The position numbers and the translations under genes are program-made. This document shows, piece after piece, positions 1-7,726 of a DNA stretch of 64,000 nucleotides. Origin of the DNA: Chryseobacterium sp. c4a. Its GTDB lineage: Bacteria; Bacteroidota; Bacteroidia; Flavobacteriales; Weeksellaceae. The stretch lies in the NCBI RefSeq assembly GCF_009900745.1, contig NZ_WXVU01000012.1, forward strand, positions 1-64,000. The letters are read 5' to 3'. Numbering within the stretch: position 1 is the stretch's first letter; each line of letters begins with the position of its first letter. The notes under the pieces were generated by a model. It was not told the origin of the DNA, searched no databases, and was given only the letters and a program-made list of their open reading frames with translations.

Positions 1-218
1 ATCAAAATGCGCTAGCAGAAAGGGTTAATGGAATATTGAAACAAGAATTCCTTTTTTCTAAAACAAAGAATATTCAAGATCTAAACTTATTAGTAAAAGA
101 AAGTATTTATCTTTATAATACTAAAAGACCACATTTAAGTCTTAATATGGAAACGCCAGATAAAGTGCATAAAAAATCCGAAGAAATAAAATATCTCTCC
201 GGATTAAATATTGTTTAA
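1..218 (+). CDS. IS3-family transposase (OrfB), C-terminal end only
   Basis: The reading frame enters the window already open (codons begin at base 3) and stops at 216-218. The first visible residues read QNALAERVNGILKQEF, the stretch around the last acidic residue of the DDE catalytic triad in the rve integrase core of IS3/IS150-type OrfB. It continues with the usual YNTKRPHLSL ending. OrfB carries out the strand-transfer chemistry of transposition. Only about 71 residues are inside the window, so it is unknown whether the rest of the insertion sequence is intact. A putative terminal repeat follows at 223-247. The family call is firm; the exact IS is not named. Confidence 0.85.
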   Translation, partial: QNALAERVNGILKQEFLFSKTKNIQDLNLLVKESIYLYNTKRPHLSLNMETPDKVHKKSEEIKYLSGLNIV

Positions 219-222
219 TTTA

Positions 223-247
223 TGTCAACCTATTTTAGGACGACTCA
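223..247. repeat. Putative right terminal inverted repeat of the IS3-family element
   Basis: Five bases after the transposase stop there is a 25-nt stretch that starts TGTCAACC and ends GGACGACTCA. Read from outside inwards it begins TGAGTCGTCC, starting with TG as IS3-family ends do. The left end is outside the window, so the pairing cannot be checked. No target duplication can be verified. Confidence 0.5.
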
Positions 248-437
248 ATATTTCAAATTTTGATTTTATTTTTTGATTAAAAATCAGACCTTCCCCAAGG
301 TTGTAAGATTAAAATAAGTATTTTCTTCTTTACAATAAGACTCTCTGAAATCACATTTGTTACATTTTGTACTTCTATTTAAGTTCCTTAATTTGATTCT
401 TTTTTCTTTTCAATAAAAACAAACCTTCTGTCTTTCT

Positions 438-965
438 ATGTTTCGAAGAATTAATTATAAATTTATGATCACAAAAAAAATAATCTTGAATATTGAATAT
501 CGAAAATTGGTTCCTTATGAAAGCAAAATGTATCGGGAAATTCGTTTGGAAAGTCTTCTACAATTTCCAGACTCTTTTGAAACCAATTATGAAGAAGCTG
601 TGAACACAGAGAAACTCAGAATGGAAATTGATATTGAAAATCAAAATCCTAAAAAATCAGTTTGGGGTGCTTTTGCTGATCAAAAACTGGTCGGTCTTTG
701 TGCTTTTGTTATTGATGACAATAATATGGGAAATATTTATCAGATGTATGTAAAGAAAGACTTTCAGGGGAAAAATATTGGCTCAGAATTAATACAAAGC
801 GCCATCCAAGAAGGCAAAGAAAAATTCAATATTGCAGAAGTCTCTTTGGAAGTTGCTTCTAAAAATCATTCTGCCTATTCTCTATATAAAAAGAATGGAT
901 TTGAAGAAACGAATTGTGAGAGCAATGAAACTTCAGAGATCCTTGTTATGAAATATACACTGTAA
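438..965 (+). CDS. GNAT-family N-acetyltransferase
   Basis: This 175-residue protein has the GNAT fold signature. A central beta-strand segment (IYQMYVKKDFQGKNIG, about residues 101-116) carries the acetyl-CoA pyrophosphate-binding motif A (Q-G-K-N-I-G). A following region ends in the typical NHSAYSLYKKNGFEE motif B. Such enzymes move an acetyl group from acetyl-CoA to an amine; the substrate cannot be read from sequence. An internal ATG at 465 is an equally plausible start, since residues 1-9 are not typical of the family and no clear ribosome site separates the two. The gene stands alone between the IS end and a hairpin terminator. Confidence 0.85.
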   Translation: MFRRINYKFMITKKIILNIEYRKLVPYESKMYREIRLESLLQFPDSFETNYEEAVNTEKLRMEIDIENQNPKKSVWGAFADQKLVGLCAFVIDDNNMGNIYQMYVKKDFQGKNIGSELIQSAIQEGKEKFNIAEVSLEVASKNHSAYSLYKKNGFEETNCESNETSEILVMKYTL

Positions 966-975
966 AAAAACAAAA

Positions 976-1000
976 AAGAACTACTAAAACAGTAGTTCTT
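976..1000. terminator. Hairpin terminator, same sequence family as the tRNA-Lys terminator
   Basis: A perfect 10-bp stem (AAGAACTACT / AGTAGTTCTT) with an AAAAC loop lies just after the acetyltransferase stop, with A-rich DNA before it and T-rich DNA after it. It is the same hairpin that follows the tRNA-Lys gene at 2191-2215. The flanking bases after it (tatttgtgccc) resemble a worn form of the tRNA 3' flank, so this may be left over from a lost tRNA-Lys copy. Confidence 0.7.
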
Positions 1001-1168
1001 TGTATTTGTGCCCATTAAACGTGTTTCGATTATACTTCGCTTTCAGAAGAACAGCAATCTTTCTTTGGCTATTTTGGCAACGAAAGTTCAATGAGTTTTG
1101 AGTTTATATCTAAGAAGAAATCTGAATAGGATTATGTGTTAAAAATGACCGGGATATTTACTCCGGCT

Positions 1169-1618
1169 TTAGAATTTACTCCAATCGATTCTATTAGCGC
1201 CAACCTGAATTTTAATTGCATTTAAAAAAAGACTTTTCTTCTCTCGCAGTAAAAATGCTTCAACAACAAAAAAAGGGGCAAATAACACGCCCTCCGGCGC
1301 ATGCCCTTCGATGACTGGAAATCCATAATATGCAGGATTATTTTCTTTATCTAAACAGCAAATCCATTTGCCTCCAAATTCTTTTCTTACTAGTTCTCCC
1401 AGATAAGCAGCAACATCAGTATAATGATCGATATCAACAGCAATATTGGTTTTACTACTATATGTTTCCAAATCATTTAAACTATTTAAACTCATATCAA
1501 GCTTTAAATTTTCATTCTCAGCTTTTGATCGCAAATTTTCAATGTAGCCATCGATATTTAAAAGAAATTTTTGAAACTTTTCTTCTAATTCTATAGGTGT
1601 TAAATTATCTATATTCAT
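1169..1618 (-). CDS. Hypothetical protein, small soluble
   Basis: This is an uncharacterised 149-residue soluble protein with no signal peptide or membrane segment. The N-terminal half is charged and helical. The C-terminal half has a compact segment (AAYLGELVRKEFGGKW, about residues 90-105) followed by a proline/glycine-rich part. A YLGE...GG.W pattern is seen in several small proteins annotated as immunity-like or DUF, but I cannot name the family. It reads as real coding DNA because the opposite-frame ORFs are low-complexity. It sits between a worn and an intact tRNA-Lys unit and so belongs to the accessory content of that locus. Confidence 0.65.
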   Translation of the reverse strand: MNIDNLTPIELEEKFQKFLLNIDGYIENLRSKAENENLKLDMSLNSLNDLETYSSKTNIAVDIDHYTDVAAYLGELVRKEFGGKWICCLDKENNPAYYGFPVIEGHAPEGVLFAPFFVVEAFLLREKKSLFLNAIKIQVGANRIDWSKF

Positions 1619-1786
1619 AATAAAATTTCCAATATGAATTTAAAGAATTTTCGGTTTAATGTATTAGTATGTTTCAAACTATTTACCAACAAACTGTTCA
1701 CTCAGAATTTGTCTTGGCACATTTAAATATATCATCACATCATTATTATTTTTTTTAAATTTATACAACACAAAAAAAACACAACT

Positions 1787-2074
1787 ATGGATTATACAGC
1801 ACTTATTATGGGACTTTTCTTCTTTATTATTGGTATTGCCCTACGCTACTGGATTAATAGAAGAAAATTCAATCGACGTAATTCTTCCGGTTTGGAGGGT
1901 TTCTCCAATTATGAACGAGCTACTGCCACAAGGTTTCTTGAAAGGATCGGTAAGCTGATTGCTTATGTATGTATTGCGGTTGGTTTATTATTTTTACTAA
2001 TGTTCTGGCAGGATAAAAAGAGATTGGACAAAGAAGCACAGAAAAATATAGAAATGCAAAAACCTCATAAATAA
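1787..2074 (+). CDS. Small two-helix membrane protein
   Basis: This 95-residue protein has two predicted membrane helices (about residues 5-22 and 56-76). A basic loop (NRRKFNRRN) lies between them and the lysine/glutamate-rich tail is probably cytoplasmic. No catalytic motif is visible, and similar short proteins in flavobacteria are hypothetical. It is divergent from the gene ending at 1169 and is followed by the tRNA-Lys unit on the other strand. The function is unknown. Confidence 0.65.
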   Translation: MDYTALIMGLFFFIIGIALRYWINRRKFNRRNSSGLEGFSNYERATATRFLERIGKLIAYVCIAVGLLFLLMFWQDKKRLDKEAQKNIEMQKPHK

Positions 2075-2190
2075 TCTTATTACCTGGTTTTTCTCGAAAA
2101 CTGAAATTCAACGAAACGGCTTTTCAAATACCGAAGATAAATTCTGTACTACAATCTATATTATTGATAAATAGTATAAAAAAACAAAAA

Positions 2191-2215
2191 AAGAACTACT
2201 AAAACAGTAGTTCTT
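2191..2215 (-). terminator. Terminator of the single tRNA-Lys gene
   Basis: A 10-bp perfect stem with a 5-nt loop lies 9 bases from the tRNA 3' end. On the minus strand it is followed by a run of T (complement of the A-run 2177-2190), as expected for intrinsic termination of the tRNA transcript. Confidence 0.85.
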
Positions 2216-2223
2216 TTTGATTG

Positions 2224-2296
2224 TGACCCGGCTGGGATTCGAACCCAGGACCCATACATTAAAAGTGTATTGCTCTACCAGCTGAGCTACCGAGTC
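2224..2296 (-). tRNA. tRNA-Lys (anticodon UUU), single copy
   Basis: This is a 73-nt cloverleaf on the minus strand. The acceptor stem is GACTCGG / CCGGGTC with one G-T pair. The anticodon arm ATACA-CTTTTAA-TGTAT has anticodon TTT, and the T loop is TTCGAAT. The discriminator base is A and CCA is not encoded. The sequence is identical to the three copies at 5806-6157. It has its own promoter and terminator. Confidence 0.97.
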
Positions 2297-2302
2297 GGCC
2301 AC

Positions 2303-2369
2303 TTACTTTTTCAAGTAAATCTCTTTGTTTAAGAGGTTGCAAAGATATGAAAATATCCTTTAAATACAA
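2303..2369 (-). promoter_or_regulatory. tRNA-Lys promoter and hairpin leader
   Basis: On the minus strand TTG (2367-2369) and TATCTTTG (2340-2347) are separated by 19 nt, the Bacteroidota sigma-70-type promoter layout. The leader before the tRNA holds two short inverted repeats: CTCTT/AAGAG (2321-2335) and TTACTT/AAGTAA (2303-2318). Both are kept in the other promoter-bearing copy at 6164-6230, with one compensatory pair change. Confidence 0.75.
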
Positions 2370-2567
2370 GTTTTATTAGGCTTTTTATCTAAAAAAATAG
2401 TCTCTCTTTTATGCAAACAATTCATCTCATTTCTTAAGACAAACAAACAATACCGCACAAAAACCTGACCTATAATTATTTACAAAAAACACGATATGAA
2501 AAATCTTCATACCGCATTTTAATAATCCTATCAAAAAAATTCATTCTTTACCTTCATGCAAGCTTTT

Positions 2568-3380
2568 CTACCAAAGAAATGGTGCTTTATCCCCTTGTTT
2601 GTTTTTAGCATAGTAAAGGGAAGGAAGCACATTAGAGAGATAAGTAAATTCACTATAACAATGCTCCATCAATCCAAGTCCCACTTCATCTGACAGCTTA
2701 TTTTCACTATCTGCTACTACAGCACCAAGATAAAAATGACTCCTCAATGTACAGCCTTGTACCGTATCTCTTACTACATGGAACATATAACCGTCAATAG
2801 GATCTCCATTAGCATCCATTGGAGTATCTTTTCCAAAACCAATTCTTGCATACACCACAGCACTTACAGATCCATCAGCATAGGCTTGCTTTAAAATATC
2901 AACATCAAAGATCTCTGCAGGATCGTGGAATTTTATGATAGCTGATACAGGAGGTATATCACCCAACGACTCTGTAGCCCGGATAGTTGCCCCAATATAA
3001 TTCTCATTTTTAATCCATTGACTATCCCAGCCCCCATGTTCTACATGATCATGAGGATGCCAGAGTTTAAGGTCTTCGGTTGTTTCAAAATACTTAAACC
3101 ACCAATCCAACATTTTTCCTTTACAATGATGCAAAACGTTCCTCATAGAAATATGAAGCATTCCGTTCTCTAATCTTCTGATTCCTGCTTCTAGCGCAAT
3201 GGGTTTAGGAGATAAAAGCGCATTAATATCCCTGAACATTTGTTCTTCTGTTTCCTTTGTAGGTTTCATACGTGATATTTTAATTACATTATTTGATCTT
3301 ACAACCTGCAACCTGCCTAGGCTAAAGTATAGTTTACCTTCTTTCACTGCCTTTGTATGATCTTGCAGATTGTTATACAA
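2568..3380 (-). CDS. DAPG hydrolase (PhlG)-family protein
   Basis: This 270-residue protein resembles PhlG, the zinc-dependent hydrolase that cleaves the carbon-carbon bond of 2,4-diacetylphloroglucinol to monoacetylphloroglucinol. Evidence is the family signature MLDWWFKYFETTEDLKLWHP followed at once by HDHVEHGGW, a histidine-rich segment expected to supply metal ligands. Later there is a C-terminal MEHCYSEF with the His-x3-Glu spacing of the metal site. Length is close to the family norm. An AraC regulator gene lies 147 bp upstream on the same strand and probably controls it. The real substrate may be another acylated phenol. The family call is good; the reaction is inferred. Confidence 0.75.
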   Translation of the reverse strand: MYNNLQDHTKAVKEGKLYFSLGRLQVVRSNNVIKISRMKPTKETEEQMFRDINALLSPKPIALEAGIRRLENGMLHISMRNVLHHCKGKMLDWWFKYFETTEDLKLWHPHDHVEHGGWDSQWIKNENYIGATIRATESLGDIPPVSAIIKFHDPAEIFDVDILKQAYADGSVSAVVYARIGFGKDTPMDANGDPIDGYMFHVVRDTVQGCTLRSHFYLGAVVADSENKLSDEVGLGLMEHCYSEFTYLSNVLPSLYYAKNKQGDKAPFLW

Positions 3381-3527
3381 ATGTAGATCAGCTGAACTCG
3401 CTGATTATTGTATTATTTTCTAATCCAACAGTACAATTTGGAAATCAAAGGTCAACAGATCACCAACATTAGGCATCTTGGTTGTAAAACGTAAAAATGT
3501 ATTTAAAAAAGAAGCACACTATTGTAT

Positions 3528-4328
3528 TTATAAACAAGCATTCTTTTTCTTGAAATCCTCCGGAGTATTCCCGGTTTGTTTTTTATAGAATCGGGAAAAA
3601 TAGGCAGGATCATCAAAGCTAAGGTCAAATGCAATCTCTTTGATCGTTAATTCTCCGGAAATCAGCATTCTTTCTGCTTCCACAACAACTCTTTCATGCA
3701 GGAGCTGAGTAAGTGTTTTATTCATTTTTTCCTTCAGAATCTGATTGATTCTCTTTTCACTGATTCCCATTTTTGAAGCATAGAATTCTGCTTTGCGTTC
3801 AGTTTTATAATAATCATCCATCAGCATAATAAACTGATATACTCTTTTTTGATGGAGATCCTGGTTTAAAAAATAATGTTGGCAGGTACGAATCAGATTT
3901 AGCAGAAAGGCTTTCAATAGTGATTTTAAAAGCAAATAACTCCCCATTGGATTTTGATACTCTTTCTCAATCAATATTCTAAGGTATTGAAGTGTTTCTA
4001 CAACGTCATCCTCCAAATGAAGACTGGTATATTGTCCGTGTATATTGAACAGATTAAAAACATCAAGCGCAAATTCCTTATCATCCTCTTCCAGATATTC
4101 CCTTTTAAAGGCTATGACACAACCTTTCTTTTTTTCAAAACTTATTTTTTCTGAACGGTATAACGGAATTAAATACATAGAGTCTCCATCATTAATTTCC
4201 GGATCATTTTTGAACCAAATAATTTCAAAAAAACCAGATCGCTGAGGATTCTGCATATAACTATCCCGGCAATGTTGGAGGTCAAAAAAAATAAACTTTG
4301 ATGGATCGATCTGGTGAATGAATTTCAT
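3528..4328 (-). CDS. AraC-family transcriptional regulator
   Basis: This 266-residue protein has a C-terminal double helix-turn-helix typical of AraC/XylS proteins (about residues 165-262). The second helix segment reads IKEIAFDLSFDDPAYFSRFYKK, matching the family signature, and the domain ends in NTPEDFKKK. The N-terminal 140 residues form a cupin-like effector-sensing part. It lies directly upstream of the PhlG-like gene in the same direction and is its likely ligand-responsive activator. The effector is unknown. Confidence 0.85.
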   Translation of the reverse strand: MKFIHQIDPSKFIFFDLQHCRDSYMQNPQRSGFFEIIWFKNDPEINDGDSMYLIPLYRSEKISFEKKKGCVIAFKREYLEEDDKEFALDVFNLFNIHGQYTSLHLEDDVVETLQYLRILIEKEYQNPMGSYLLLKSLLKAFLLNLIRTCQHYFLNQDLHQKRVYQFIMLMDDYYKTERKAEFYASKMGISEKRINQILKEKMNKTLTQLLHERVVVEAERMLISGELTIKEIAFDLSFDDPAYFSRFYKKQTGNTPEDFKKKNACL

Positions 4329-4392
4329 ATTCCTGACTCAATTGTAGTGTCCTACAAATATACGTGACTATTAGATGGGAATACAATAAAAA

Positions 4393-4431
4393 AAGAACCA
4401 CTGAGACAGTAGTTCTTTTTGATTGTGACCC
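4393..4431 (-). other. Orphan tRNA-Lys terminator with a 3' scrap of the tRNA
   Basis: Bases 4393-4417 match the tRNA-array terminator at 5773-5797, including its C/A change that is tolerated as a U-G pair on the minus-strand RNA. It is followed by GATTGTGACCC, identical to the tRNA 3' flank and last tRNA bases, and then the match stops. This reads as a tRNA-Lys unit whose body was deleted or replaced. Confidence 0.7.
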
Positions 4432-4496
4432 CAATGGAGCGCTTTTCGAACACTTTTATAGAAGAACTGGGAAAAACTTGCTGAACTTGAACATAT

Positions 4497-5615
4497 TTAA
4501 ACTGATACATTATTAAAAGGATAACCATCCGGAACATTCAATAGCACTGCAATAGAATTCGTTATTTCCAAATCTATTGGAAATTTTGCAAATTGATTAT
4601 GCCTGAAAACATGGTTAGCTGTAGTCGTTAAATTAGCCGTATTTGCATTGGTAACATAAACACCTGAAACCCTTGTTGCTCTTGGATTGTGCTTTGAACC
4701 AAAAAATCCGTTTCCCGAAAATCTTGATTTTTCATCACGGTTGTTTGGATCTTCACTCCATGAACTCTCCCACGATCCGTACAATGCCTCCTGTACTTCT
4801 ATTACATCAAAAGATACGCTTTGCTTGTTAACACAAATAATATAAGGTGCGTTTAAATGTCCATATTTACTGGCTTTGGTTTCTAAAGCACTGATAATAT
4901 TCTCACTATCGTTGCCGATTTGTTTTACAGATGGAAATATAGCAACAGCCCGAGAATCCGTCCCTCTTTGCAAAGGGGATTTGGGAAGTAACTGTACTTC
5001 TATCGTAATCTTGTCATCGTCATAAATTATCGTAGGCATAGCTCCATATCCATTCTTCATTAAATCTCCGTTGTACTTATCTGGATCAATCTCGGCAAGA
5101 GCTTTATTAAAAAAATTAATCATCCTATTTCCACTTGGCTGACTACTCTCCTTAAAAACAATGCTGTTTAATTTTAAAAGAAAATTAGACGCATTTACTT
5201 TATTTATAGCATCCAGCACAGCATTTTCTCTTCTTTGTAAAGATTGCTCATTTTGTGTAAGCATCATAATATACTTTACCTCAATGTAAATTTTTTCTTC
5301 ACCCTTTGTAGCCAGATAATCCGGACATTTTTTAACATCGGGCAATTCAGGATGGATACTTAATGTATAACCCATTTGCTGGAAAAGAATGTAAATATAA
5401 AGTTCATAAAAAGCCGGATTAAAAGCAGCTTGAAAACGTGATTTCAAATCCTGTTTTTCTTCTTTCGGATACCGGGCAAACCACTGTTCAAGAAGTACAC
5501 GCATATTCCCAATTTCCGGCCGGGCACTGTCATTGTAATAAGTATAAAGGTCGCCGTTATGTTGCATTGGACCTTCCAGTGTTCTTGTCTTATCATCAAA
5601 TATTGTGATGTTCAT
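4497..5615 (-). CDS. Stand-alone PD-(D/E)XK nuclease-like protein
   Basis: This 372-residue protein carries a recognisable PD-(D/E)XK nuclease core between residues about 65 and 120. Glu71 lies in a helix (FNPAFYELYIY), Pro98-Asp99 in CPDYLA, and Glu112-Val-Lys114 in KIYIEVKY, with hydrophobic strands in the right places. Such folds cut or bind DNA in restriction, repair and phage-defence enzymes. The remaining 250 residues have no motif I recognise. There is no methylase or helicase beside it, so it is not an ordinary restriction system. It lies between an orphan tRNA-Lys terminator and the triple tRNA-Lys array, suggesting acquisition at a hot spot. A nuclease role is likely; a defence role is inference. 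Confidence 0.65.
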   Translation of the reverse strand: MNITIFDDKTRTLEGPMQHNGDLYTYYNDSARPEIGNMRVLLEQWFARYPKEEKQDLKSRFQAAFNPAFYELYIYILFQQMGYTLSIHPELPDVKKCPDYLATKGEEKIYIEVKYIMMLTQNEQSLQRRENAVLDAINKVNASNFLLKLNSIVFKESSQPSGNRMINFFNKALAEIDPDKYNGDLMKNGYGAMPTIIYDDDKITIEVQLLPKSPLQRGTDSRAVAIFPSVKQIGNDSENIISALETKASKYGHLNAPYIICVNKQSVSFDVIEVQEALYGSWESSWSEDPNNRDEKSRFSGNGFFGSKHNPRATRVSGVYVTNANTANLTTTANHVFRHNQFAKFPIDLEITNSIAVLLNVPDGYPFNNVSV

Positions 5616-5772
5616 AATAAGTTTTAGTTGCTTCTATTTTTTTTAAATATACAACCATTCTTTATCTACTTTTGATGGTTTCCCGTAAGAAAGGCTGATT
5701 CCATTTTCTATAGACAAAACACAGCAAAAATCAACTTAAAATGATCACATTATAAAATAATACAAACGAAAA

Positions 5773-5797
5773 AAGAACCACTGAGACAGTAGTTCTT
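5773..5797 (-). terminator. Terminator of the triple tRNA-Lys operon
   Basis: A 10-bp stem (one U-G pair on the minus-strand RNA) with loop GTCTC lies 9 nt after the last tRNA-Lys, with a T-run following on the minus strand. Confidence 0.8.
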
Positions 5798-5805
5798 TTT
5801 GATTG

Positions 5806-5878
5806 TGACCCGGCTGGGATTCGAACCCAGGACCCATACATTAAAAGTGTATTGCTCTACCAGCTGAGCTACCGAGTC
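5806..5878 (-). tRNA. tRNA-Lys (UUU), third of a tandem triplet
   Basis: This 73-nt gene is identical to the copy at 2224-2296, with anticodon TTT and CCA not encoded. It is the promoter-distal member of a three-gene array and is followed by the array terminator. The inverted repeat TTACTT/AAGTAA precedes it. Confidence 0.97.
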
Positions 5879-5943
5879 GGCCACTTACTTTTCCAAGTAA
5901 ATATTTTTTAAGTGAAAACTACTGAAACAGCAGTTTTTGATTG

Positions 5944-6016
5944 TGACCCGGCTGGGATTCGAACCCAGGACCCATACATTAAAAGTGTATTGCTCTACCA
6001 GCTGAGCTACCGAGTC
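5944..6016 (-). tRNA. tRNA-Lys (UUU), second of a tandem triplet
   Basis: This 73-nt gene is identical in sequence to its neighbours, with anticodon TTT. It is separated from the next copy by a spacer of about 65 nt that carries the TTACTT/AAGTAA inverted repeat and a weak hairpin resembling a decayed terminator. Confidence 0.97.
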
Positions 6017-6084
6017 GGCCACTTACTTTTTCAAGTAAATATTTTTTAAATGAAAACTACTGAAACAGCAGTTTTTTTTGATTG

Positions 6085-6157
6085 TGACCCGGCTGGGATT
6101 CGAACCCAGGACCCATACATTAAAAGTGTATTGCTCTACCAGCTGAGCTACCGAGTC
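6085..6157 (-). tRNA. tRNA-Lys (UUU), first of a tandem triplet
   Basis: This 73-nt gene has anticodon TTT and is the promoter-proximal member of the array. Its 5' leader and promoter (6164-6230) match those of the single copy at 2224-2296, so one was duplicated from the other. Confidence 0.97.
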
Positions 6158-6163
6158 GGCCAC

Positions 6164-6230
6164 TTACTTTTTTAAGTAAATCCCTTTGTTTAAGGGACTG
6201 CAAAGATAGGAAAATCTCCTTTAAAGCCAA
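6164..6230 (-). promoter_or_regulatory. Promoter and hairpin leader of the tRNA-Lys triplet
   Basis: On the minus strand TTG (6228-6230), a 19-nt spacer and TATCTTTG (6201-6208) form the same promoter as at 2340-2369. The leader hairpin here is CCCTT/AAGGG (6182-6196), where the other copy has CTCTT/AAGAG. This is a paired change that keeps the stem. The second stem TTACTT/AAGTAA (6164-6179) has a different loop but identical arms. Confidence 0.75.
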
Positions 6231-6542
6231 GTTTTTTTAGACTTTTTTATCATAAAATTTCATGAATAATCAGCAAACATCTGTTTATAAATCAATTATG
6301 CTAATTATTTTTTTTACAAAAAATTTCAATTTAGCTGAGTCCTCAGAAAATATTTTGATCCTCTGCCATTGTAAAGGCTCTGATGAGAGTTATTTTGCGT
6401 GTTTTTCAATGTTTACCATTGGATTTTTGGCAAAGATGTTTTATTTTTGAAAAAAGTGGTTTTAAAAAGCCATCATTTGATTTATTTCTTCAGCGATTAA
6501 ATCATTATTAATCAAATCATTCTGTTTTACAGCTCAATATTT
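6231..6542. other. Intergenic stretch without a supported gene
   Basis: This 312-bp region lies between the divergent tRNA-Lys promoter and the S66 peptidase. A 62-codon plus-strand frame (6262-6450) has no family features and low coding character, so it is not called. A TATTTTTG sequence at 6442-6449 could be a -7 element for the peptidase, but no TTG lies at the right distance. Confidence 0.4.
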
Positions 6543-7577
6543 ATGAAATTAATTACTCCCAAAAGATTAGTCGATGGTGATAAAGTAGCAAGCATTTCTA
6601 TGTCATGGGGTGCAGCCGGTGATCTACCCTACCGATATTTAAAAGGCAAAGAACGACTGAATCAGATCTTTAATCTAGAAGTTACAGAAACCAGGCACGC
6701 CTTACAATCAGCAGAATGGATCTATAATAACCCTGAAGCCAGGGCCAATGATCTTATGGAAGCCTTTTCTGACCCATCTATCAAAGCCATTATTTCAAAT
6801 ATTGGTGGTGATGATAGCATCCGGATGTTGAAGTATATTGATTTAGATATCATTAAAAATAATCCTAAAATATTTCTAGGGTTTTCAGATAGTACTATTA
6901 CTCATTTTATCTGCCTCAAAGCAGGTTTAAGTTCATTCTATGGAACTTCACTGCTGGTTGGTTTTGCAGAAAATGGAGCCATGCATGAGTACCAGATCAA
7001 CGATATCAAACGAACCTTGTTCTCTCCTTCTGTGATTGGTCAGATTCATCCAAACCCGGAAGGCTGGACTACTGAATTTCTGGATTGGTTTGATATTTCT
7101 CTACAGGATGTTAAAAGAAAATTAACGCCGCCATCTGGATGGCGATTTATCAGAGGAAATTCTATTGTTCAAGGATCTTTGATCGGTGGTTGTATGGAAG
7201 TTTTAGAAATGCTCAAAGGAACCGACTATTGGCCGGATCCGGAAATATGGAAAGACAGCATTCTGTTTTTTGAAACCTCTGAAGGCAAACCACATCCTGA
7301 TTATGTCAGATATTGGCTTCGGAATTATGCAGCAACAGGAATTCTGAAAAACGCGAAAGGAATTATTTTCGGAAGACCTTATGATAATCTTTATGCTGAA
7401 GAATATGAAACAGAAATACTAAAGGTTCTGGATGAAGAAGGCCTATACGATATGCCGGTTATTACCCAAATGGATTTTGGTCATACCTGCCCTACTTTCA
7501 CCCTTCCTTATGGAAAGTTGGCAGAAATCAACTGTATACATAAAACGTTTTCCATTCTGGAAAGCGGAGTTCTGTAA
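6543..7577 (+). CDS. S66-family serine peptidase (LD-carboxypeptidase / MccF-like)
   Basis: This 344-residue protein has all three catalytic residues of peptidase family S66. Ser115 is the nucleophile in GFSDST, Glu244 lies in FFETSEGKP and His314 in DFGHTCP. The family contains LD-carboxypeptidases that trim murein tetrapeptides and MccF-type enzymes that give immunity to microcin C by cutting its peptide-nucleotide bond. No signal peptide is present, so it acts in the cytoplasm, which fits either role. The FFETSE and GRPYDN motifs are common in MccF-like members. It is a single gene, convergent with the DJ-1 gene. The family is certain; the subfamily is moderately sure. Confidence 0.9.
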   Translation: MKLITPKRLVDGDKVASISMSWGAAGDLPYRYLKGKERLNQIFNLEVTETRHALQSAEWIYNNPEARANDLMEAFSDPSIKAIISNIGGDDSIRMLKYIDLDIIKNNPKIFLGFSDSTITHFICLKAGLSSFYGTSLLVGFAENGAMHEYQINDIKRTLFSPSVIGQIHPNPEGWTTEFLDWFDISLQDVKRKLTPPSGWRFIRGNSIVQGSLIGGCMEVLEMLKGTDYWPDPEIWKDSILFFETSEGKPHPDYVRYWLRNYAATGILKNAKGIIFGRPYDNLYAEEYETEILKVLDEEGLYDMPVITQMDFGHTCPTFTLPYGKLAEINCIHKTFSILESGVL

Positions 7578-7590
7578 AGTATTATATTAA

Positions 7591-7622
7591 AAAAAGGTTC
7601 GGCGGGCCTTTGGCCCGCCGAA
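7591..7622 (-). terminator. GC-rich terminator of the DJ-1/GlxA genes
   Basis: A perfect 11-bp stem (TTCGGCGGGCC / GGCCCGCCGAA, 7598-7622) lies between two convergent genes. On the minus strand it is followed by a run of seven T, so it mainly ends minus-strand transcripts arriving from 7727. Confidence 0.85.
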
Positions 7623-7726
7623 TCCTACAAATAATACATCTGTACAATGAATATTTATATTGTTTCACATATCATACAGATCCATCATTTTATAAATACT
7701 TGTAGTTTACATTATTTGTATATCTC

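Noticed and set aside
1330..1596. 88-codon plus-strand frame
   Set aside because: It is a shadow of the minus-strand gene at 1169-1618, with low-complexity Tyr/Gln-rich translation.
4497..5615. Restriction-modification system
   Set aside because: No methyltransferase or specificity gene lies on either side; only the nuclease-like core can be supported.
6262..6450. 62-codon plus-strand frame after the tRNA-Lys array
   Set aside because: It has no ribosome site, no domain and a composition like the A/T-rich spacer.
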